A DNA stretch of 64,000 nucleotides from Mesobacillus subterraneus (GCF_003937825.1 NZ_RSFW01000009.1:1-64000), one strand, 5' to 3'; numbered from the stretch's first letter, positions 7,485 to 17,698 are shown. A program made the numbers and translations. The notes: generated by a model from the letters alone, not told the origin.

Positions 7485-9026
7485 CTACTTCACCTCAACT
7501 GGTTCGATTTCTTCTACCATTTCCCCATTTAACGACCATGTTTTTGCATCCGTGATCTTCACTTTTACAATTTTACCGATGGCTGTTTTTGGTCCGACAA
7601 AGTTAACAAGCTTCAATTTGCTCGTATAACCTGCAAGGACATCTGGGTTGTTTTTGCTTTCGCCCTCAACAAGCACCTCAACAATCTGGTCCTGATACTT
7701 CTTCATGGACTGTGCTGATTGCTCATTCACAAGAGCATTCAGGCGCTGAAGACGCTCTTTCTTCACTTCCATCGGAACATTGTCCACCATCTTGGCAGCA
7801 GGTGTTCCTTCACGCGGAGAATAGATGAAAGTATACGCTGATTCATAACCAACCTCGCGAACGAGGGACAATGTTTCTTCGAACTGCTCATCCGTCTCGT
7901 TTGGATACCCGACGATGATATCTGTAGTCAATGTCACGTTAGGAATTGCCGCCTTTATCTTGCGGACCAACTCCAAATATTGCTCACGCGTATATTTGCG
8001 TGCCATGATCTTCAGTACCTCTGTGGAACCAGATTGTACCGGAAGATGGATGTGGTCCATAAGGTTTCCGCCCTTTGCCAGGACTTCGATCAAGTGATCA
8101 TCAAAGTCGCGGGGATGGCTTGTCGTGAAACGGATTCTCGGGATGTCAATCTTGCGAATTTCATCCATTAAGTCACCAAGACCATATTCCATGTCGGTAA
8201 AATCTTTTCCGTACGCGTTTACGTTCTGCCCTAGCAGGGTAATTTCCTGGTAGCCCTGGGCTGCAAGCTGACGGACCTCCTGGATGATGTCCTCAGGACG
8301 GCGGCTGCGTTCCTTGCCTCGTGTATAAGGAACAATGCAGTACGTACAGAACTTGTCGCAGCCATACATAATGTTGACCCACGCCTTGATATTGCCGCGG
8401 CGGACTTTAGGAAGGTTCTCAATGACATCCCCTTCCTTCGACCAAACTTCAATGACCATTTCTTTGGACATGTAAGCTTCACTCAGGATATTTGGCAAGC
8501 GATGGATATTGTGCGTACCAAAAATCATGTCAACTTGATTATACGTTTTTAGAATCTTATTGACGACGGATTCCTCCTGGGACATGCAGCCGCAAACACC
8601 TAACAGGAGATCTGGTTTCTCTCTCTTCAGATGCTTCAGATGGCCAAGTTCACCGAACACCTTGTTTTCAGCGTTCTCCCTGATGGCACATGTATTTAAG
8701 AGGATGACATTGGCATCTTCCACACTGTCAGTAGGCTCATAGCCCAAAGCAAGGAAAATGCCGGCCATAACTTCCGTGTCGTGCTCATTCATCTGGCATC
8801 CAAAGGTGCGGATGTAGAACTTGCGGCCCTGGCCCATTCCCTTGAATTCCACGGGAATATCAAAGTCCTTGTGATACGCGACTTCTTCCTTGCCGCGTCT
8901 CTTCGCATCTTTTAAAGAAGGGGCTGTATAAACCGTTTCAAAGTACTTGCTATAATCTTTGCCGGACTTTTTGTCCGGAGAATTAGACTGTACTTGTTGA
9001 CCTTCCAAGCGTTGATTCTCGTTCAT
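7485..9026 (-). CDS. miaB: tRNA-2-methylthio-N6-dimethylallyladenosine synthase MiaB
   Basis: A radical-SAM methylthiotransferase that modifies i6A37 in tRNAs reading UNN codons. From the ATG at 9026 (RBS AAAGGAG) it has 513 residues. Domains in order are a Bacillus-type N-terminal extension; the UPF0004 domain with [18 protein letters not shown] and GVCGCM cysteines; the radical-SAM CxxxCxxC (CDKFCTYC); and a C-terminal TRAM domain ending at [11 protein letters not shown]. It is followed at once by ricA, as in B. subtilis. Confidence 0.96.
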   Translation of the reverse strand: MNENQRLEGQQVQSNSPDKKSGKDYSKYFETVYTAPSLKDAKRRGKEEVAYHKDFDIPVEFKGMGQGRKFYIRTFGCQMNEHDTEVMAGIFLALGYEPTDSVEDANVILLNTCAIRENAENKVFGELGHLKHLKREKPDLLLGVCGCMSQEESVVNKILKTYNQVDMIFGTHNIHRLPNILSEAYMSKEMVIEVWSKEGDVIENLPKVRRGNIKAWVNIMYGCDKFCTYCIVPYTRGKERSRRPEDIIQEVRQLAAQGYQEITLLGQNVNAYGKDFTDMEYGLGDLMDEIRKIDIPRIRFTTSHPRDFDDHLIEVLAKGGNLMDHIHLPVQSGSTEVLKIMARKYTREQYLELVRKIKAAIPNVTLTTDIIVGYPNETDEQFEETLSLVREVGYESAYTFIYSPREGTPAAKMVDNVPMEVKKERLQRLNALVNEQSAQSMKKYQDQIVEVLVEGESKNNPDVLAGYTSKLKLVNFVGPKTAIGKIVKVKITDAKTWSLNGEMVEEIEPVEVK

Positions 9027-9139
9027 TGTCGATCTCCTTTCGTTAGAAAGCGCACGAATGCTGGCGCTGGAACCAGAAAGACCTGATTCTATCATTCAAA
9101 AACAGGGATTTCACACCCTGAAATATATTAAATATACAC

Positions 9140-9167
9140 ATTATAATAGTATAAACTCTTCATCCAA
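9140..9167 (-). promoter_or_regulatory. Promoter of miaB-ricA
   Basis: A perfect -10 (TATAAT on the minus strand, 9140-9145) lies 16 bp from TTGGAT (9162-9167). The leader is about 110 nt and contains a small CAGGG/CCCTG hairpin near 9103-9120. The rest of the 9027-9294 gap shows no gene. Confidence 0.5.
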
Positions 9168-9294
9168 TGAACACAATAGCAGGGCTTGGAAATGTAGCTT
9201 TCTTTCAAAAAAGCAAGTCCTGGATTTTGATAATAACTTAAATCAGTTTTTATGGCAGTGATGCCCGTCACTATACAGCGCAATAATTTAGCAT

Positions 9295-9326
9295 AAAAAA
9301 CCCCAATCTGTGGTGATTGGGGTTTT
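9295..9326 (-). terminator. Terminator of korAB
   Basis: AAAACCCCAATC (9297-9308) and GATTGGGGTTTT (9315-9326) form a perfect 12-bp stem with a 6-nt loop and a U-rich 3' side on the minus strand. Confidence 0.9.
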
Positions 9327-9330
9327 CATA

Positions 9331-10197
9331 TTACATGAATTCAGTTACAAGCTTATCAAAGTATTCCTGGTCAAGGCTCAGGTCAGCTTGAGAAAGCGGA
9401 GTTTCTGAATAGCCGTTTACGAGCTGCTGATAAGATTTACGCTCAGTGTCCTGATAGATCAAACCAGTCACGAGTCCGCTGTGCTGCATCAATGTCTGCA
9501 TAGCAGCTTCACGGTTGGATGGGTCATATCCTTCAATGTCGCTAAGCTTTGTAAGGTTTTCCTTGAACCAATCGTATGTGTTTACCTTATTATAAGTTAC
9601 ACAAGGGCTGAACACGTTGATCAGAGAGAATCCTTCATGCTTGATTCCTGCTTCGATCAATGCAGTCAGGTCCTTAAGGTCTGTTGAGAAGCTTTGAGCC
9701 ACGAACGTAGCGCCAGCTGTCAGTGCCAGCTCCATTGGAGAAATCGCCTGCTCGATCGATCCCGCTGGAGTGGACTTCGTCTTGAAACCAGCAGCTGAAC
9801 GCGGGGAAGTTTGTCCCTTTGTCAGACCATAAATCTGGTTGTCCATGACGATGTACGTGACGTTGATGTTGCGGCGGATCGCATGGACAGTGTGTCCCAT
9901 ACCGATTGCGAATCCGTCTCCATCACCGCCAGAAGCGATAACAGTCAGGTCACGGTTAGCCATCTTCACACCTTGTGCAATTGGAAGTGCACGTCCGTGG
10001 ATTCCATGGAAACCATATGAATTAATATATCCTGAGATACGGCCGGAACAGCCGATACCTGAGATGACAGCCAGGCCTTCAGGCTCAAGGCCAACATTCG
10101 CAGCAGCACGCTGAATTGCCGCCTGTACAGAGAAGTCGCCGCAGCCTGGGCACCAGTTTGGTTTTACATTATTGCGAAATTCTTTAAACGTCGCCAT
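9331..10197 (-). CDS. korB: 2-oxoacid:ferredoxin oxidoreductase beta subunit (KorB)
   Basis: The thiamine-pyrophosphate-binding subunit of a 2-oxoglutarate (or related 2-oxoacid):ferredoxin oxidoreductase. It has 288 residues from the ATG at 10197, with RBS AAGGAG inside the korA end. NWCPGCGDF supplies cluster/TPP-site cysteines, and GDGDGFAIGMGHTVHAIRRN is the TPP/Mg motif region. The start is 1 nt after the korA stop. Bacillaceae use this pair as an oxygen-tolerant partner or substitute for the 2-oxoglutarate dehydrogenase step; substrate specificity is inferred from the family. Confidence 0.92.
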   Translation of the reverse strand: MATFKEFRNNVKPNWCPGCGDFSVQAAIQRAAANVGLEPEGLAVISGIGCSGRISGYINSYGFHGIHGRALPIAQGVKMANRDLTVIASGGDGDGFAIGMGHTVHAIRRNINVTYIVMDNQIYGLTKGQTSPRSAAGFKTKSTPAGSIEQAISPMELALTAGATFVAQSFSTDLKDLTALIEAGIKHEGFSLINVFSPCVTYNKVNTYDWFKENLTKLSDIEGYDPSNREAAMQTLMQHSGLVTGLIYQDTERKSYQQLVNGYSETPLSQADLSLDQEYFDKLVTEFM

Positions 10198-10198
10198 C

Positions 10199-11932
10199 CT
10201 AGAACAACTCCTTGCATTTTGTGTGAACTTCCTGCGGCAAGAATGGATTTCCGTCGTACTTAAGGATCTTGTGGATCTTCTCATGGCTTCCGACGTTCAT
10301 CTTGATGATGTTTGCCAGTTGTCCTGTCGCATTGTTTTCAATAACCGCAACTTTCTTCGCCGATTGTACAAGCTGCATCATTTCTTCTGCAGGGAACGGA
10401 TGGACCAGACGAACATGCGCATGGTTTACTTTCAGACCATCCTTTTCAAGGCGTCCCATTGCTTCTTCAATCGTACCTCTTGTCGAGTTGAAGCCTACGA
10501 TCAACAGGTCAGCTTCTTCATGCGGAGCATATTTATGGATTGGCGTATCGAACTTCAGATTGCTGACTTTGCGTAAGCGCTTATCCATCTGTGCAATACG
10601 GTTTGCAGCAGATTCTGAAGGTTTTCCAGTTTCGTCATGCTCGACACCAGTCACGTGGTGGATTCCGTTTTTCATTCCAGGAATTACACGTGGAGAAACC
10701 CCATCTTCCGTTACCTCATAGCGCTTGAAATAGCCCTTGTTTTCAATTTCAGGAAGCTCTTCTGTTGCCAGTTTGCCACGGCGGATTTCCACTTTTTCAT
10801 AGTTAAGCGGTTCAACTGTCTGCTTGCCTAAAGATAATTGAAGGTCAGTCAGCAAGATAACCGGACATTGATATTCCTCAGCAAGGTTGAATGCTTCAGC
10901 TGCATCGTAGAATGCTTCCTGAACCGTACTTGGAGCCATAACGATCTTCGGAATCTCACCGTGTGTTCCGTAAATCATCGCCATCAGGTCGGATTGTTCC
11001 TGTTTGGTTGGAAGACCTGTTGATGGGCCCCCACGCTGTGTATCAACGATTACCACCGGAGTTTCAGTGATTCCGGCAAGGCCGATTGCTTCCATTTTCA
11101 ATGAAAGACCAGGTCCCGCTGAAGCTGTAATTGTACGTACGCCGCCATAGTTAGCACCGATTGCCATCGTTACTGCCGCGATTTCGTCCTCTGTCTGAAT
11201 GACAGTCCCGCCTAGAGCCGGAAGCTTCTTAATCAAGTATTCCATAATTTCAGATGCCGGAGTGATTGGGTATGCAGCCATGAAACGGCAGCCTCCTGCA
11301 AGTGCGCCAAGTGCGATTGCATCGTTTCCGATCATGAACAGACGCTTTTGACCGTCAGCTTTTTCTAACTGCATGGTCTGCGCTCCGCCCAATTGTTCCT
11401 TAGTATATTCGTAGCCAGCTTTGATGGCTTCCATGTTTTTATCGACAACTTGTTGTCCTTTGCGTCCGAAAATTTCCTGGACGACTTCTGCGAAAACCTG
11501 GATATCCAGGTCAAGGATTGCACTGGTAGCACCAATCGCAACCATGTTTTTCATAAGAGATGTTCCCAGTTCAGTAGCCATGTCCGTAAATGGAACCGCA
11601 TACATCGCAGCTTGAGTGTCCTCAGGCTTTTTAGGGCTGAACTTTGCATCGGCAATGATGACGCCGTTCTCATGCAATTCCTTGTAGTTCACATCGATTG
11701 TTTCCTGGTCGAAGGCTACAAGAATATCTAAATCGTCAGAAATAGATCGAACCTGTGTAGTGCTTACTCGAATCTTGTTATTGGTATGTCCGCCCTTGAT
11801 ACGTGATGAAAAGTGACGGTAGCCATACAAGTAGTAGCCTAGACGGTTCAATGCAATAGAGAAAATTTCCCCGGTAGATTCAATTCCTTCTCCCTGCTGT
11901 CCGCCAACTTTCCATGAAAGTTGATTGATCAT
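10199..11932 (-). CDS. korA: 2-oxoacid:ferredoxin oxidoreductase alpha subunit (gamma-alpha fusion, KorA)
   Basis: The larger subunit of the KorAB enzyme, 577 residues. The N-terminal gamma-type domain (to about residue 180, with GGQQGEGIESTGEIF) is fused to the alpha pyrimidine-binding domain, which includes AAYPITPASEIMEYL and a C-terminal transketolase-like domain. RBS AAAGGGG precedes the ATG. It is the first gene of a two-gene operon ended by the hairpin at 9295-9326. The fused layout is the usual one in Bacillus and in archaeal two-subunit enzymes. Confidence 0.92.
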   Translation of the reverse strand: MINQLSWKVGGQQGEGIESTGEIFSIALNRLGYYLYGYRHFSSRIKGGHTNNKIRVSTTQVRSISDDLDILVAFDQETIDVNYKELHENGVIIADAKFSPKKPEDTQAAMYAVPFTDMATELGTSLMKNMVAIGATSAILDLDIQVFAEVVQEIFGRKGQQVVDKNMEAIKAGYEYTKEQLGGAQTMQLEKADGQKRLFMIGNDAIALGALAGGCRFMAAYPITPASEIMEYLIKKLPALGGTVIQTEDEIAAVTMAIGANYGGVRTITASAGPGLSLKMEAIGLAGITETPVVIVDTQRGGPSTGLPTKQEQSDLMAMIYGTHGEIPKIVMAPSTVQEAFYDAAEAFNLAEEYQCPVILLTDLQLSLGKQTVEPLNYEKVEIRRGKLATEELPEIENKGYFKRYEVTEDGVSPRVIPGMKNGIHHVTGVEHDETGKPSESAANRIAQMDKRLRKVSNLKFDTPIHKYAPHEEADLLIVGFNSTRGTIEEAMGRLEKDGLKVNHAHVRLVHPFPAEEMMQLVQSAKKVAVIENNATGQLANIIKMNVGSHEKIHKILKYDGNPFLPQEVHTKCKELF

Positions 11933-11985
11933 CTCTTACACCCCTTTAGATACGTAAAAAAATATGTAAAAACGTTTCGTTATTA

Positions 11986-11994
11986 AGTGTAGCA
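11986..11994 (-). promoter_or_regulatory. Candidate extended -10 promoter of korAB
   Basis: On the minus strand TGCTACACT gives an extended -10 (TGnTAnAnT), about 55 nt upstream of korA. No good -35 is visible. It is one of several AT-rich possibilities in this 306-bp gap. Confidence 0.3.
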
Positions 11995-12068
11995 CTTTTC
12001 CAAGTAATTCACTAGAATTAAGCGGTTTACATCTTGCAGTTGTTGCTGAAATCTAGCAAATGGATGGT

Positions 12069-12082
12069 ACTAAACGCTTACA
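12069..12082 (-). promoter_or_regulatory. Candidate CcpA cre site upstream of korAB
   Basis: The minus strand reads TGTAAGCGTTTAGT, matching 13 of 14 positions of the cre consensus TGWAARCGYTWNCW. It lies about 85-95 bp upstream of the proposed korA promoter, a distance seen for CcpA-activated genes rather than repressed ones. The rest of the 11933-12205 gap shows no gene. Confidence 0.35.
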
Positions 12083-12205
12083 ATTCTAGACCTATGTGAA
12101 AAAAAAAGCAACCCTTTCAGATTATTTATTGACGAAAATATGAATATTTTTTTATTTATTAAAATATTATAAGTTCCTTGGGCTTGTTTGCTTGTCCTTT
12201 ATGGT

Positions 12206-12248
12206 GAAAAAATGCCGCCGCTACTGAATTTAGCCTTTTTACAGCGGC
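12206..12248 (-). terminator. Terminator of the dipeptidase gene
   Basis: GCCGCT (12217-12222) and AGCGGC (12243-12248) pair around a 20-nt loop, with a U6 run on the minus strand at 12207-12212. The stem is short, so this is moderately supported. Confidence 0.5.
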
Positions 12249-13162
12249 AGCCTGGAAGCCATATTATCGTACAGGAACTTACGCACTTGTATATCAGAAT
12301 AATATTTTTGCAACTGATTCAAGAGGTTTGCATATTGTTCATTCCCTGAAAGCTGCTCAACCGTGAACTCAATGCCGTCAAAATCAGAGCCGAAGCCTAC
12401 ATGGTCTTCCCCACCGAGAGAACAGACATAGTCAAGATGGCGAAGTACATCGTCAACTGCTGCTTCCTTTTTGCCTGCTAGGAATTCAGGAACGAAGGTG
12501 ATGCCCATGACTGAATCACGCTGGATCAAGGCTTTGATCTGGTCATCCTTTAGGTTGCGCGGATGCTGGCAAAGCTTAAAGCTGTTAGAATGGGATGCAA
12601 ATACATGGCTGGCACATTCCATCACATCCCAGAAACCTTTTTCTGACAAATGTGAGACATCACACATTGTACTGGTTTCATTCAAAAGCTGAACAACCTG
12701 CTGCCCGAATCTTGAAAGTCCTGCCCCACGCTCTTCCAGCGCACCGTCAGCAGCATAATTGCCATAGTTCCACGTCAAACCGACCGAACGGACGCCAAGC
12801 CTGAGCAATGTCCGCAATTTCAACAAATCCTGCCCGATCGCATCACAGCCCTCAAGTGTGAGCACGGCGCCAATTTCATGGTCACCGAGTTGTTCAATGT
12901 CCTGCCTGTTTTTGATGAGCTTCACCTGGGGACACGGGGCAAGGATTCGATCATAAAATAAATCTGTCATTCGCAGAGCCGCCTCAAATTTCAAATCAGG
13001 ATGGACCGATTCAGCCACATAAATCGCGAATAATTGTACCTTTGTTCCCGAGGCTGTCAACCTGTCGAGGTTGACCTGCAATTCTGGCGAAGCAGAAAAA
13101 TCAAGTGTTGGATTCGCAAAGAGCTTATATAGAACATCACAATGTGCATCAAAGATTTTCAA
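12239..13162 (-). CDS. Membrane-dipeptidase family (renal dipeptidase-like) metallopeptidase
   Basis: A zinc dipeptidase of peptidase family M19. It has 307 residues from a TTG at 13162 (RBS GAGGAG), beginning LKIFDAHCDVLYK. Metal-site residues are visible: the HxD of DAHCD, Glu in TLEGCD, His in DVSHLSEKG and in ASHSNSF, and Asp in FGSDFDG. There is no signal peptide, so it is a cytoplasmic bacterial form. It lies between spoVS and korA, a common Bacillaceae arrangement where B. subtilis has tdh-kbl. The physiological dipeptide is unknown. Confidence 0.88.
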   Translation of the reverse strand: MKIFDAHCDVLYKLFANPTLDFSASPELQVNLDRLTASGTKVQLFAIYVAESVHPDLKFEAALRMTDLFYDRILAPCPQVKLIKNRQDIEQLGDHEIGAVLTLEGCDAIGQDLLKLRTLLRLGVRSVGLTWNYGNYAADGALEERGAGLSRFGQQVVQLLNETSTMCDVSHLSEKGFWDVMECASHVFASHSNSFKLCQHPRNLKDDQIKALIQRDSVMGITFVPEFLAGKKEAAVDDVLRHLDYVCSLGGEDHVGFGSDFDGIEFTVEQLSGNEQYANLLNQLQKYYSDIQVRKFLYDNMASRLPL

Positions 13163-13254
13163 AAAGATCACTCCTCTAATCCTAGTATACGATATTGCCT
13201 CTTGCTGCATATGTAAAATCGCTTTTATCACTTCCATGCCAAAGCAATGAAAGA

Positions 13255-13279
13255 ACCTGTTTGCTCAATGCAAACAGGT
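13255..13279 (-). terminator. Terminator of spoVS
   Basis: ACCTGTTTGC (13255-13264) and GCAAACAGGT (13270-13279) form a perfect 10-bp stem with a 5-nt loop. The minus-strand tail is moderately U-rich. It lies about 110 nt after the spoVS stop. Confidence 0.65.
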
Positions 13280-13388
13280 CCGGGTAATGCTTGATCTCCC
13301 ATCATCACACTATTGAAAGTACTTCTTCATTTTGGCAGCCGTTTTGTTGAATTTTAATTGGCGTTCCGCGTTCCGCTTCCCGCAAGCT

Positions 13389-13649
13389 TTACCTGGGTTC
13401 TACAATCAACTTAATAGCAGTACGCTCTTCGCCATCGATCAGAATATCTGTAAATGCCGGGATGCAAATTAGATCAACTCCGCTAGGTGCTACGAACCCT
13501 CTTGCGATCGCTACTGCCTTAACGGCCTGATTCAATGCACCCGCCCCGATAGCCTGAATTTCTGCGCCACCTCTTTCACGCAGTACTCCAGCAAGCGCAC
13601 CAGCTACAGAATTAGGATTAGATTTTGCTGAAACTTTTAATATCTCCAT
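13389..13649 (-). CDS. spoVS: Stage V sporulation protein S
   Basis: An 86-residue Alba-like protein, nearly invariant across spore formers, required for progression past stage V. The start MEILKVSAKSNPNSVAGALA is at 13649 behind AAGGAGGAG; longer upstream frames are not used. The length equals that of the B. subtilis protein. The gene stands alone between ymdB and the dipeptidase. A sigma-H promoter is expected from B. subtilis, but the upstream sequence gives only an imperfect match. Confidence 0.96.
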   Translation of the reverse strand: MEILKVSAKSNPNSVAGALAGVLRERGGAEIQAIGAGALNQAVKAVAIARGFVAPSGVDLICIPAFTDILIDGEERTAIKLIVEPR

Positions 13650-13803
13650 TCCTGGCTCCTCCTTATATTGTCCCGATCCCGGACGCCGCAGGTGGACATC
13701 CAGGTTAGTCTGTTCCACTGCTACTATATTCAGGAGAAAGCCCACATATGACCCTCAATTGCAAAACAAGCATGGTCAGGCAAAAAATTCACTTCCTGCA
13801 TGA

Positions 13804-14601
13804 CTAGTCATAAAACGGTTGATCATCATTTACCAGCACTGCCTGGATTTTCACAGCTTTTCCTGTCTTCTTGTCCAGGTCGATCACCACAGCTGATAAT
13901 TGGTTCCTGCCATCCTTATCCACTTCAAATCGCGTCGGCAGGCTTGTCAGGAACCTTCGGAGCACAGCTTCTTTTTCAACTCCCAGTATGCTATCATACG
14001 GCCCTGTCATGCCTACATCGGTCAAATACGCAGTTCCGCCAGGCAAGATCCTTTTGTCCGCTGTCTGGACATGGGTATGGGTTCCAACTACTGCAGAAAC
14101 CTTTCCGTCAAGATACCAGCCCATTGCCTGCTTTTCACTTGTCGCCTCCGCATGAAAATCGACAAATATCAACTCGGTGCGTTTCCTGGCCTCAGCAATC
14201 AGCTCGTCCGCCTTTTTAAAAGGACAGTCAATCGGTGTCAAGAAGGTACGGCCCTGAAGATTTATGACGGCCAGCTCATCCTGGTTGATCTTTAAGTAGA
14301 CAATCCCTTTGCCAGGAACGCCTTCTGGGAAGTTCGCCGGCCTTACAAGGTATTTCGCATTATCAATGAATTCAAAGATATCCCGGTTGTCCCAGGCGTG
14401 ATTTCCAAGGGTTACTGCCTGGGCACCCTGCTCAAGGAACTGGCGATAAATCTTTTCTGTGATCCCCTTGCCACTCGCAGCGTTCTCACCGTTAATAATC
14501 GTTACTGTTGGACGATATTTCTCCTTCAGTTTCGGCAGATATTCCGTGATCATATCCCGTCCTGGCGAGCCAACTACATCCCCTACAAATAAAATCCTCA
14601 T
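13804..14601 (-). CDS. ymdB: YmdB metallophosphoesterase (cyclic-nucleotide phosphodiesterase)
   Basis: A calcineurin-like phosphoesterase of the YmdB family, 265 residues, that hydrolyses 2',3'- and 3',5'-cyclic nucleotides in vitro. In B. subtilis it affects biofilm/motility bistability. Metal-binding motifs are VGDVVGSPGR, NGENAASGKG, LGNHAWDNRD and THTHVQTAD. It lies 115 nt downstream of rny, as in B. subtilis. A weak purine-rich RBS precedes the ATG. Confidence 0.93.
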   Translation of the reverse strand: MRILFVGDVVGSPGRDMITEYLPKLKEKYRPTVTIINGENAASGKGITEKIYRQFLEQGAQAVTLGNHAWDNRDIFEFIDNAKYLVRPANFPEGVPGKGIVYLKINQDELAVINLQGRTFLTPIDCPFKKADELIAEARKRTELIFVDFHAEATSEKQAMGWYLDGKVSAVVGTHTHVQTADKRILPGGTAYLTDVGMTGPYDSILGVEKEAVLRRFLTSLPTRFEVDKDGRNQLSAVVIDLDKKTGKAVKIQAVLVNDDQPFYD

Positions 14602-14690
14602 TGCTATTCACTTTCCCGTCTTTTTATAAAATGGTGTAGCTAAAATTGTATCATAATATCAAGTTTAGATGAAAATGATCAAATACCAAA

Positions 14691-14718
14691 ATAAAAAGCG
14701 GCGCCTAAGCACCGCTTT
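14691..14718 (-). terminator. Terminator of rny
   Basis: AAAGCGG (14695-14701) and CCGCTTT (14712-14718) form a stem overlapping the rny stop, with a U-rich tail on the minus strand. Some read-through into ymdB is likely. Confidence 0.7.
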
Positions 14719-16282
14719 ATTTTGCGTATTCAACTGCCCGAGTCTCACGAATGACTGTTACCTTGATATGTCCTGGATAATCGAGTTCTTCTTCGATTTT
14801 CTTACGGATATCACGTGCCAGGCGGTGTGCCTGCAAGTCATCGATTTGATCCGGCTTAACCATGATCCTGATTTCCCTGCCCGCCTGGATGGCAAATGAT
14901 TTCTCGACTCCTTCATAGGATTCGGAAATCTCCTCAAGCCTTTCAAGACGGCGGATGTAGTTCTCAAGCGCTTCGCTGCGGGCACCTGGCCTTGCAGCTG
15001 ACAATGCATCAGCAGCAGCAACGAGTACCGCAATGATCGAAGTAGGCTCTGTATCACCATGGTGGGAAGCAATACTGTTGATGACAACAGGATGTTCCTT
15101 ATACTTGGTAGCAAGCTCTACGCCTATTTCAACGTGGCTTCCTTCAACCTCATGGTCAATTGCCTTTCCGATATCATGCAGGAGTCCTGCGCGGCGAGCT
15201 AATGTTTCATCTTCACCCAGCTCTGCAGCAAGCAATCCAGACAATTGGGCTACTTCCATTGAGTGCTTAAGCACGTTCTGTCCGTAGCTTGTACGATACT
15301 TCAAGCGGCCAAGAATCTTGATGAGGTCAGGATGTAGTCCGTGTACGCCCACTTCGAAGGTTGTTTGTTCCCCAACCTCACGAATGTGTTCATCGACTTC
15401 ACGTCGTGCTTTTTCAACCATTTCCTCAATCCGGGCCGGATGAATACGTCCATCCTGGACAAGCTTGTCAAGAGCCAAGCGGGCTGTTTCGCGTCTGATT
15501 GGATCAAATCCAGATAGGATGACTGCTTCCGGTGTATCGTCAATAATAAGATCGATTCCCGTCAGCGTTTCCAGGGTACGGATATTTCGTCCCTCACGAC
15601 CGATAATGCGGCCCTTCATCTCATCATTCGGCAGATTTACTACTGATACAGTAGTTTCAGCTACATGGTCAGCTGCACACCTTTGAATGGCAAGTGAAAG
15701 TACTTCCTTCGCTTTTTTATCGGATTCCTCTTTCGCCCTGTTTTCGTTTTCCTTAATCATTAATGCAATGTCGTGAGCAAGTTCTTGCTCAGTACGCTCC
15801 AAAATGATGGATTTAGCCTCATCACGCGTTAAGCCCGAGATGCGTTCTAGTTCAGCCTGCTGATTTCGTACCATCTCGTCCACTTTGCTTTCCATCTCTT
15901 CAATATGCTGTTGTCTTTTGGAAAGAGCGTCATCTTTTTTCTCTAAAAGATTTTCACGTTTGTTCAACGATTCATCTTTGCGATCAAGATTCTCCTCTTT
16001 TTGCAATAAACGATTTTCTTGTTTTTGCAGTTCATTTCTTCGTTCACGAATCTCACGCTCTGCTTCAGTCCGCAGTTTGTGATTTTCATCCTTAGCCTCC
16101 AGCAGGGCTTCCTTTTTCATAGCCTCTGCCTCACGCTTCGCATCATCAAGTATCTGATCTGCGGCGTTTTTGGCACCTGCAATTTTTGCTTCCGCAACGG
16201 ATTTACGATAAAAATAGCCAACAACTGCACCGACGAATAGGCCAAGCAAAATGGAGATGATCAAAATAATAGCTTCCATCAT
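14717..16282 (-). CDS. rny: Ribonuclease Y
   Basis: The membrane-anchored endoribonuclease that initiates bulk mRNA decay, 521 residues. In order it has an N-terminal membrane helix (about 4-22), a long charged coiled coil (about 30-200), a KH domain ([15 protein letters not shown]) and an HD domain ([13 protein letters not shown]). It ends with [12 protein letters not shown]. The reading frame opens at a GTG (16288), but AGGAGG overlaps it, so the ATG at 16282 or 16279 is the start. Its cofactor RicA is encoded nearby. A strong sigma-A promoter lies about 140 nt upstream. Confidence 0.96.
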   Translation of the reverse strand: MMEAIILIISILLGLFVGAVVGYFYRKSVAEAKIAGAKNAADQILDDAKREAEAMKKEALLEAKDENHKLRTEAEREIRERRNELQKQENRLLQKEENLDRKDESLNKRENLLEKKDDALSKRQQHIEEMESKVDEMVRNQQAELERISGLTRDEAKSIILERTEQELAHDIALMIKENENRAKEESDKKAKEVLSLAIQRCAADHVAETTVSVVNLPNDEMKGRIIGREGRNIRTLETLTGIDLIIDDTPEAVILSGFDPIRRETARLALDKLVQDGRIHPARIEEMVEKARREVDEHIREVGEQTTFEVGVHGLHPDLIKILGRLKYRTSYGQNVLKHSMEVAQLSGLLAAELGEDETLARRAGLLHDIGKAIDHEVEGSHVEIGVELATKYKEHPVVINSIASHHGDTEPTSIIAVLVAAADALSAARPGARSEALENYIRRLERLEEISESYEGVEKSFAIQAGREIRIMVKPDQIDDLQAHRLARDIRKKIEEELDYPGHIKVTVIRETRAVEYAK

Positions 16283-16417
16283 TTTCACCTCCTCTTGCTA
16301 TGAACTTGTGTTACGTTTTTTAAAGTGTCGGCATGTACATTGTTACAAGCATCAACATACAGCTCTAATGCTTTTAAACGTTTTTAATACCATGAAAATG
16401 TAAAATATACATTTTTA

Positions 16418-16446
16418 ATTGTAAAGCTGCCAAATTTTATTGTCAA
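16418..16446 (-). promoter_or_regulatory. Sigma-A promoter of rny
   Basis: TTGACA (16441-16446, minus strand), a 17-bp spacer and TACAAT (16418-16423) form a near-consensus promoter. A 10-bp palindrome CCTATATAGG lies at 16455-16464, just upstream of the -35. The leader would be about 130 nt. No gene is present between this and the recA terminator. Confidence 0.75.
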
Positions 16447-16574
16447 GGGTTTGTCCTATATAGGGCGGAAACCTTTTTATTCATTATTCTAGCAATTCTC
16501 ATTTTTGATCCGAATCTGTGCTATAGTTTTGAATTTCACACTAATATGCTGTTCATCTCCTCAGCAGGAAGAAA

Positions 16575-16611
16575 GCACAAACAAGGTCTCCCGGTTTTCA
16601 GGAGACCTTGT
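16575..16611 (-). terminator. Terminator of recA
   Basis: ACAAGGTCTCC (16581-16591) and GGAGACCTTGT (16601-16611) form a perfect 11-bp stem with a 9-nt loop. The tail is only moderately U-rich. Confidence 0.8.
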
Positions 16612-16631
16612 CACTTCATATAGCAAATCTA

Positions 16632-17672
16632 TTAATCAAGCTTGAATTCTTCCTGATCTTCATCACTCTCTGTGATAGTGAACTCGCCATCAAGACCATA
16701 GTGATCACGGATTTTCTTCTTGATTTCAAGACGAAGGGTTGGATTTTCCTTAAGGAAAAGCTTTGCATTTTCCCTTCCCTGTCCAAGACGTTCGTCATTG
16801 TAGGAGTACCATGAACCGCTCTTCTGGACGATATCAAGATCTGAACCCATGTCGATGATTTCACCTTCCTGGGAAATCCCCTCACCGTACATGATATCGA
16901 CTTCAGCAGTACGGAACGGAGGCGCAACCTTGTTCTTAACAACCTTAATCTTTGTCTTGTTACCAACCATATCATTGCCCTGCTTCAATGTTTCAGCACG
17001 GCGCACCTCAAGACGTACGCTTGAATAGAACTTCAAAGCACGGCCGCCAGGTGTAGTTTCAGGGTTTCCGAACATAACGCCGACTTTTTCACGAATCTGG
17101 TTGATGAAGATGGCGATGGTCTTGGACTTGTTGATGGCACCGGAAAGCTTACGCAATGCCTGTGACATTAAACGTGCCTGAAGTCCGACGTGGGAATCAC
17201 CCATCTCCCCTTCGATTTCTGCTTTTGGTACAAGTGCAGCAACGGAGTCAACGACGATAATATCAATCGCTCCGCTTCGTACAAGTGCTTCAGCGATTTC
17301 CAAAGCCTGCTCGCCTGTATCCGGTTGTGATAATAGAAGCTCATCGATATTTACGCCAAGCTTTTGCGCGTATACAGGATCGAGTGCGTGTTCTGCATCG
17401 ATAAACGCAGCCTGTCCGCCATTAGCCTGCACCTCAGCAATCGCGTGGAGTGCAACAGTTGTTTTACCTGAGCTCTCAGGTCCGTATATTTCAATAACAC
17501 GTCCGCGTGGATATCCGCCTATTCCCAGCGCAACATCCAGTGCAAGGGAACCGCTTGGAGAAGTAGAAACCTTGGTATCAGTCTTCTCTCCCAGCTTCAT
17601 AACCGAACCTTTACCAAATTGCTTTTCAATTTGTTTTAACGCCATATCTAACGCAGCTTGACGATCACTCAC
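16632..17672 (-). CDS. recA: Recombinase A
   Basis: A DNA strand-exchange ATPase and SOS co-protease, 346 residues. It starts at GTG (17670-17672), 8 nt after [26 protein letters not shown]. Walker A is GPESSGKTT (64-72); [19 protein letters not shown] is the Walker B region; the L2 loop and the [22 protein letters not shown] stretch are present. The acidic C-terminus ([13 protein letters not shown]) is typical. Transcription is from a promoter with LexA boxes. Confidence 0.97.
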   Translation of the reverse strand: MSDRQAALDMALKQIEKQFGKGSVMKLGEKTDTKVSTSPSGSLALDVALGIGGYPRGRVIEIYGPESSGKTTVALHAIAEVQANGGQAAFIDAEHALDPVYAQKLGVNIDELLLSQPDTGEQALEIAEALVRSGAIDIIVVDSVAALVPKAEIEGEMGDSHVGLQARLMSQALRKLSGAINKSKTIAIFINQIREKVGVMFGNPETTPGGRALKFYSSVRLEVRRAETLKQGNDMVGNKTKIKVVKNKVAPPFRTAEVDIMYGEGISQEGEIIDMGSDLDIVQKSGSWYSYNDERLGQGRENAKLFLKENPTLRLEIKKKIRDHYGLDGEFTITESDEDQEEFKLD

Positions 17673-17698
17673 TCAAATTTCCTCCTTTTATATAAAGA

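Noticed and set aside
11950-11985. A second cre-like sequence AAACGTTTCGTT near korA
   Set aside because: Aligned on its central CG it misses several conserved positions on both strands.
13663-13790. Sigma-H promoter for spoVS
   Set aside because: GCAGGAAGT resembles a -35, but no RnnGAAT follows at 11-12 bp; another AGGG...CCTGAAT pair has too long a spacer. Expected from B. subtilis but not supported enough to list.
15033-16240. Several plus-strand frames opposite rny
   Set aside because: They mirror the coding frame of rny, have no ribosome binding sites, and give low-complexity Ser/Arg-rich products.
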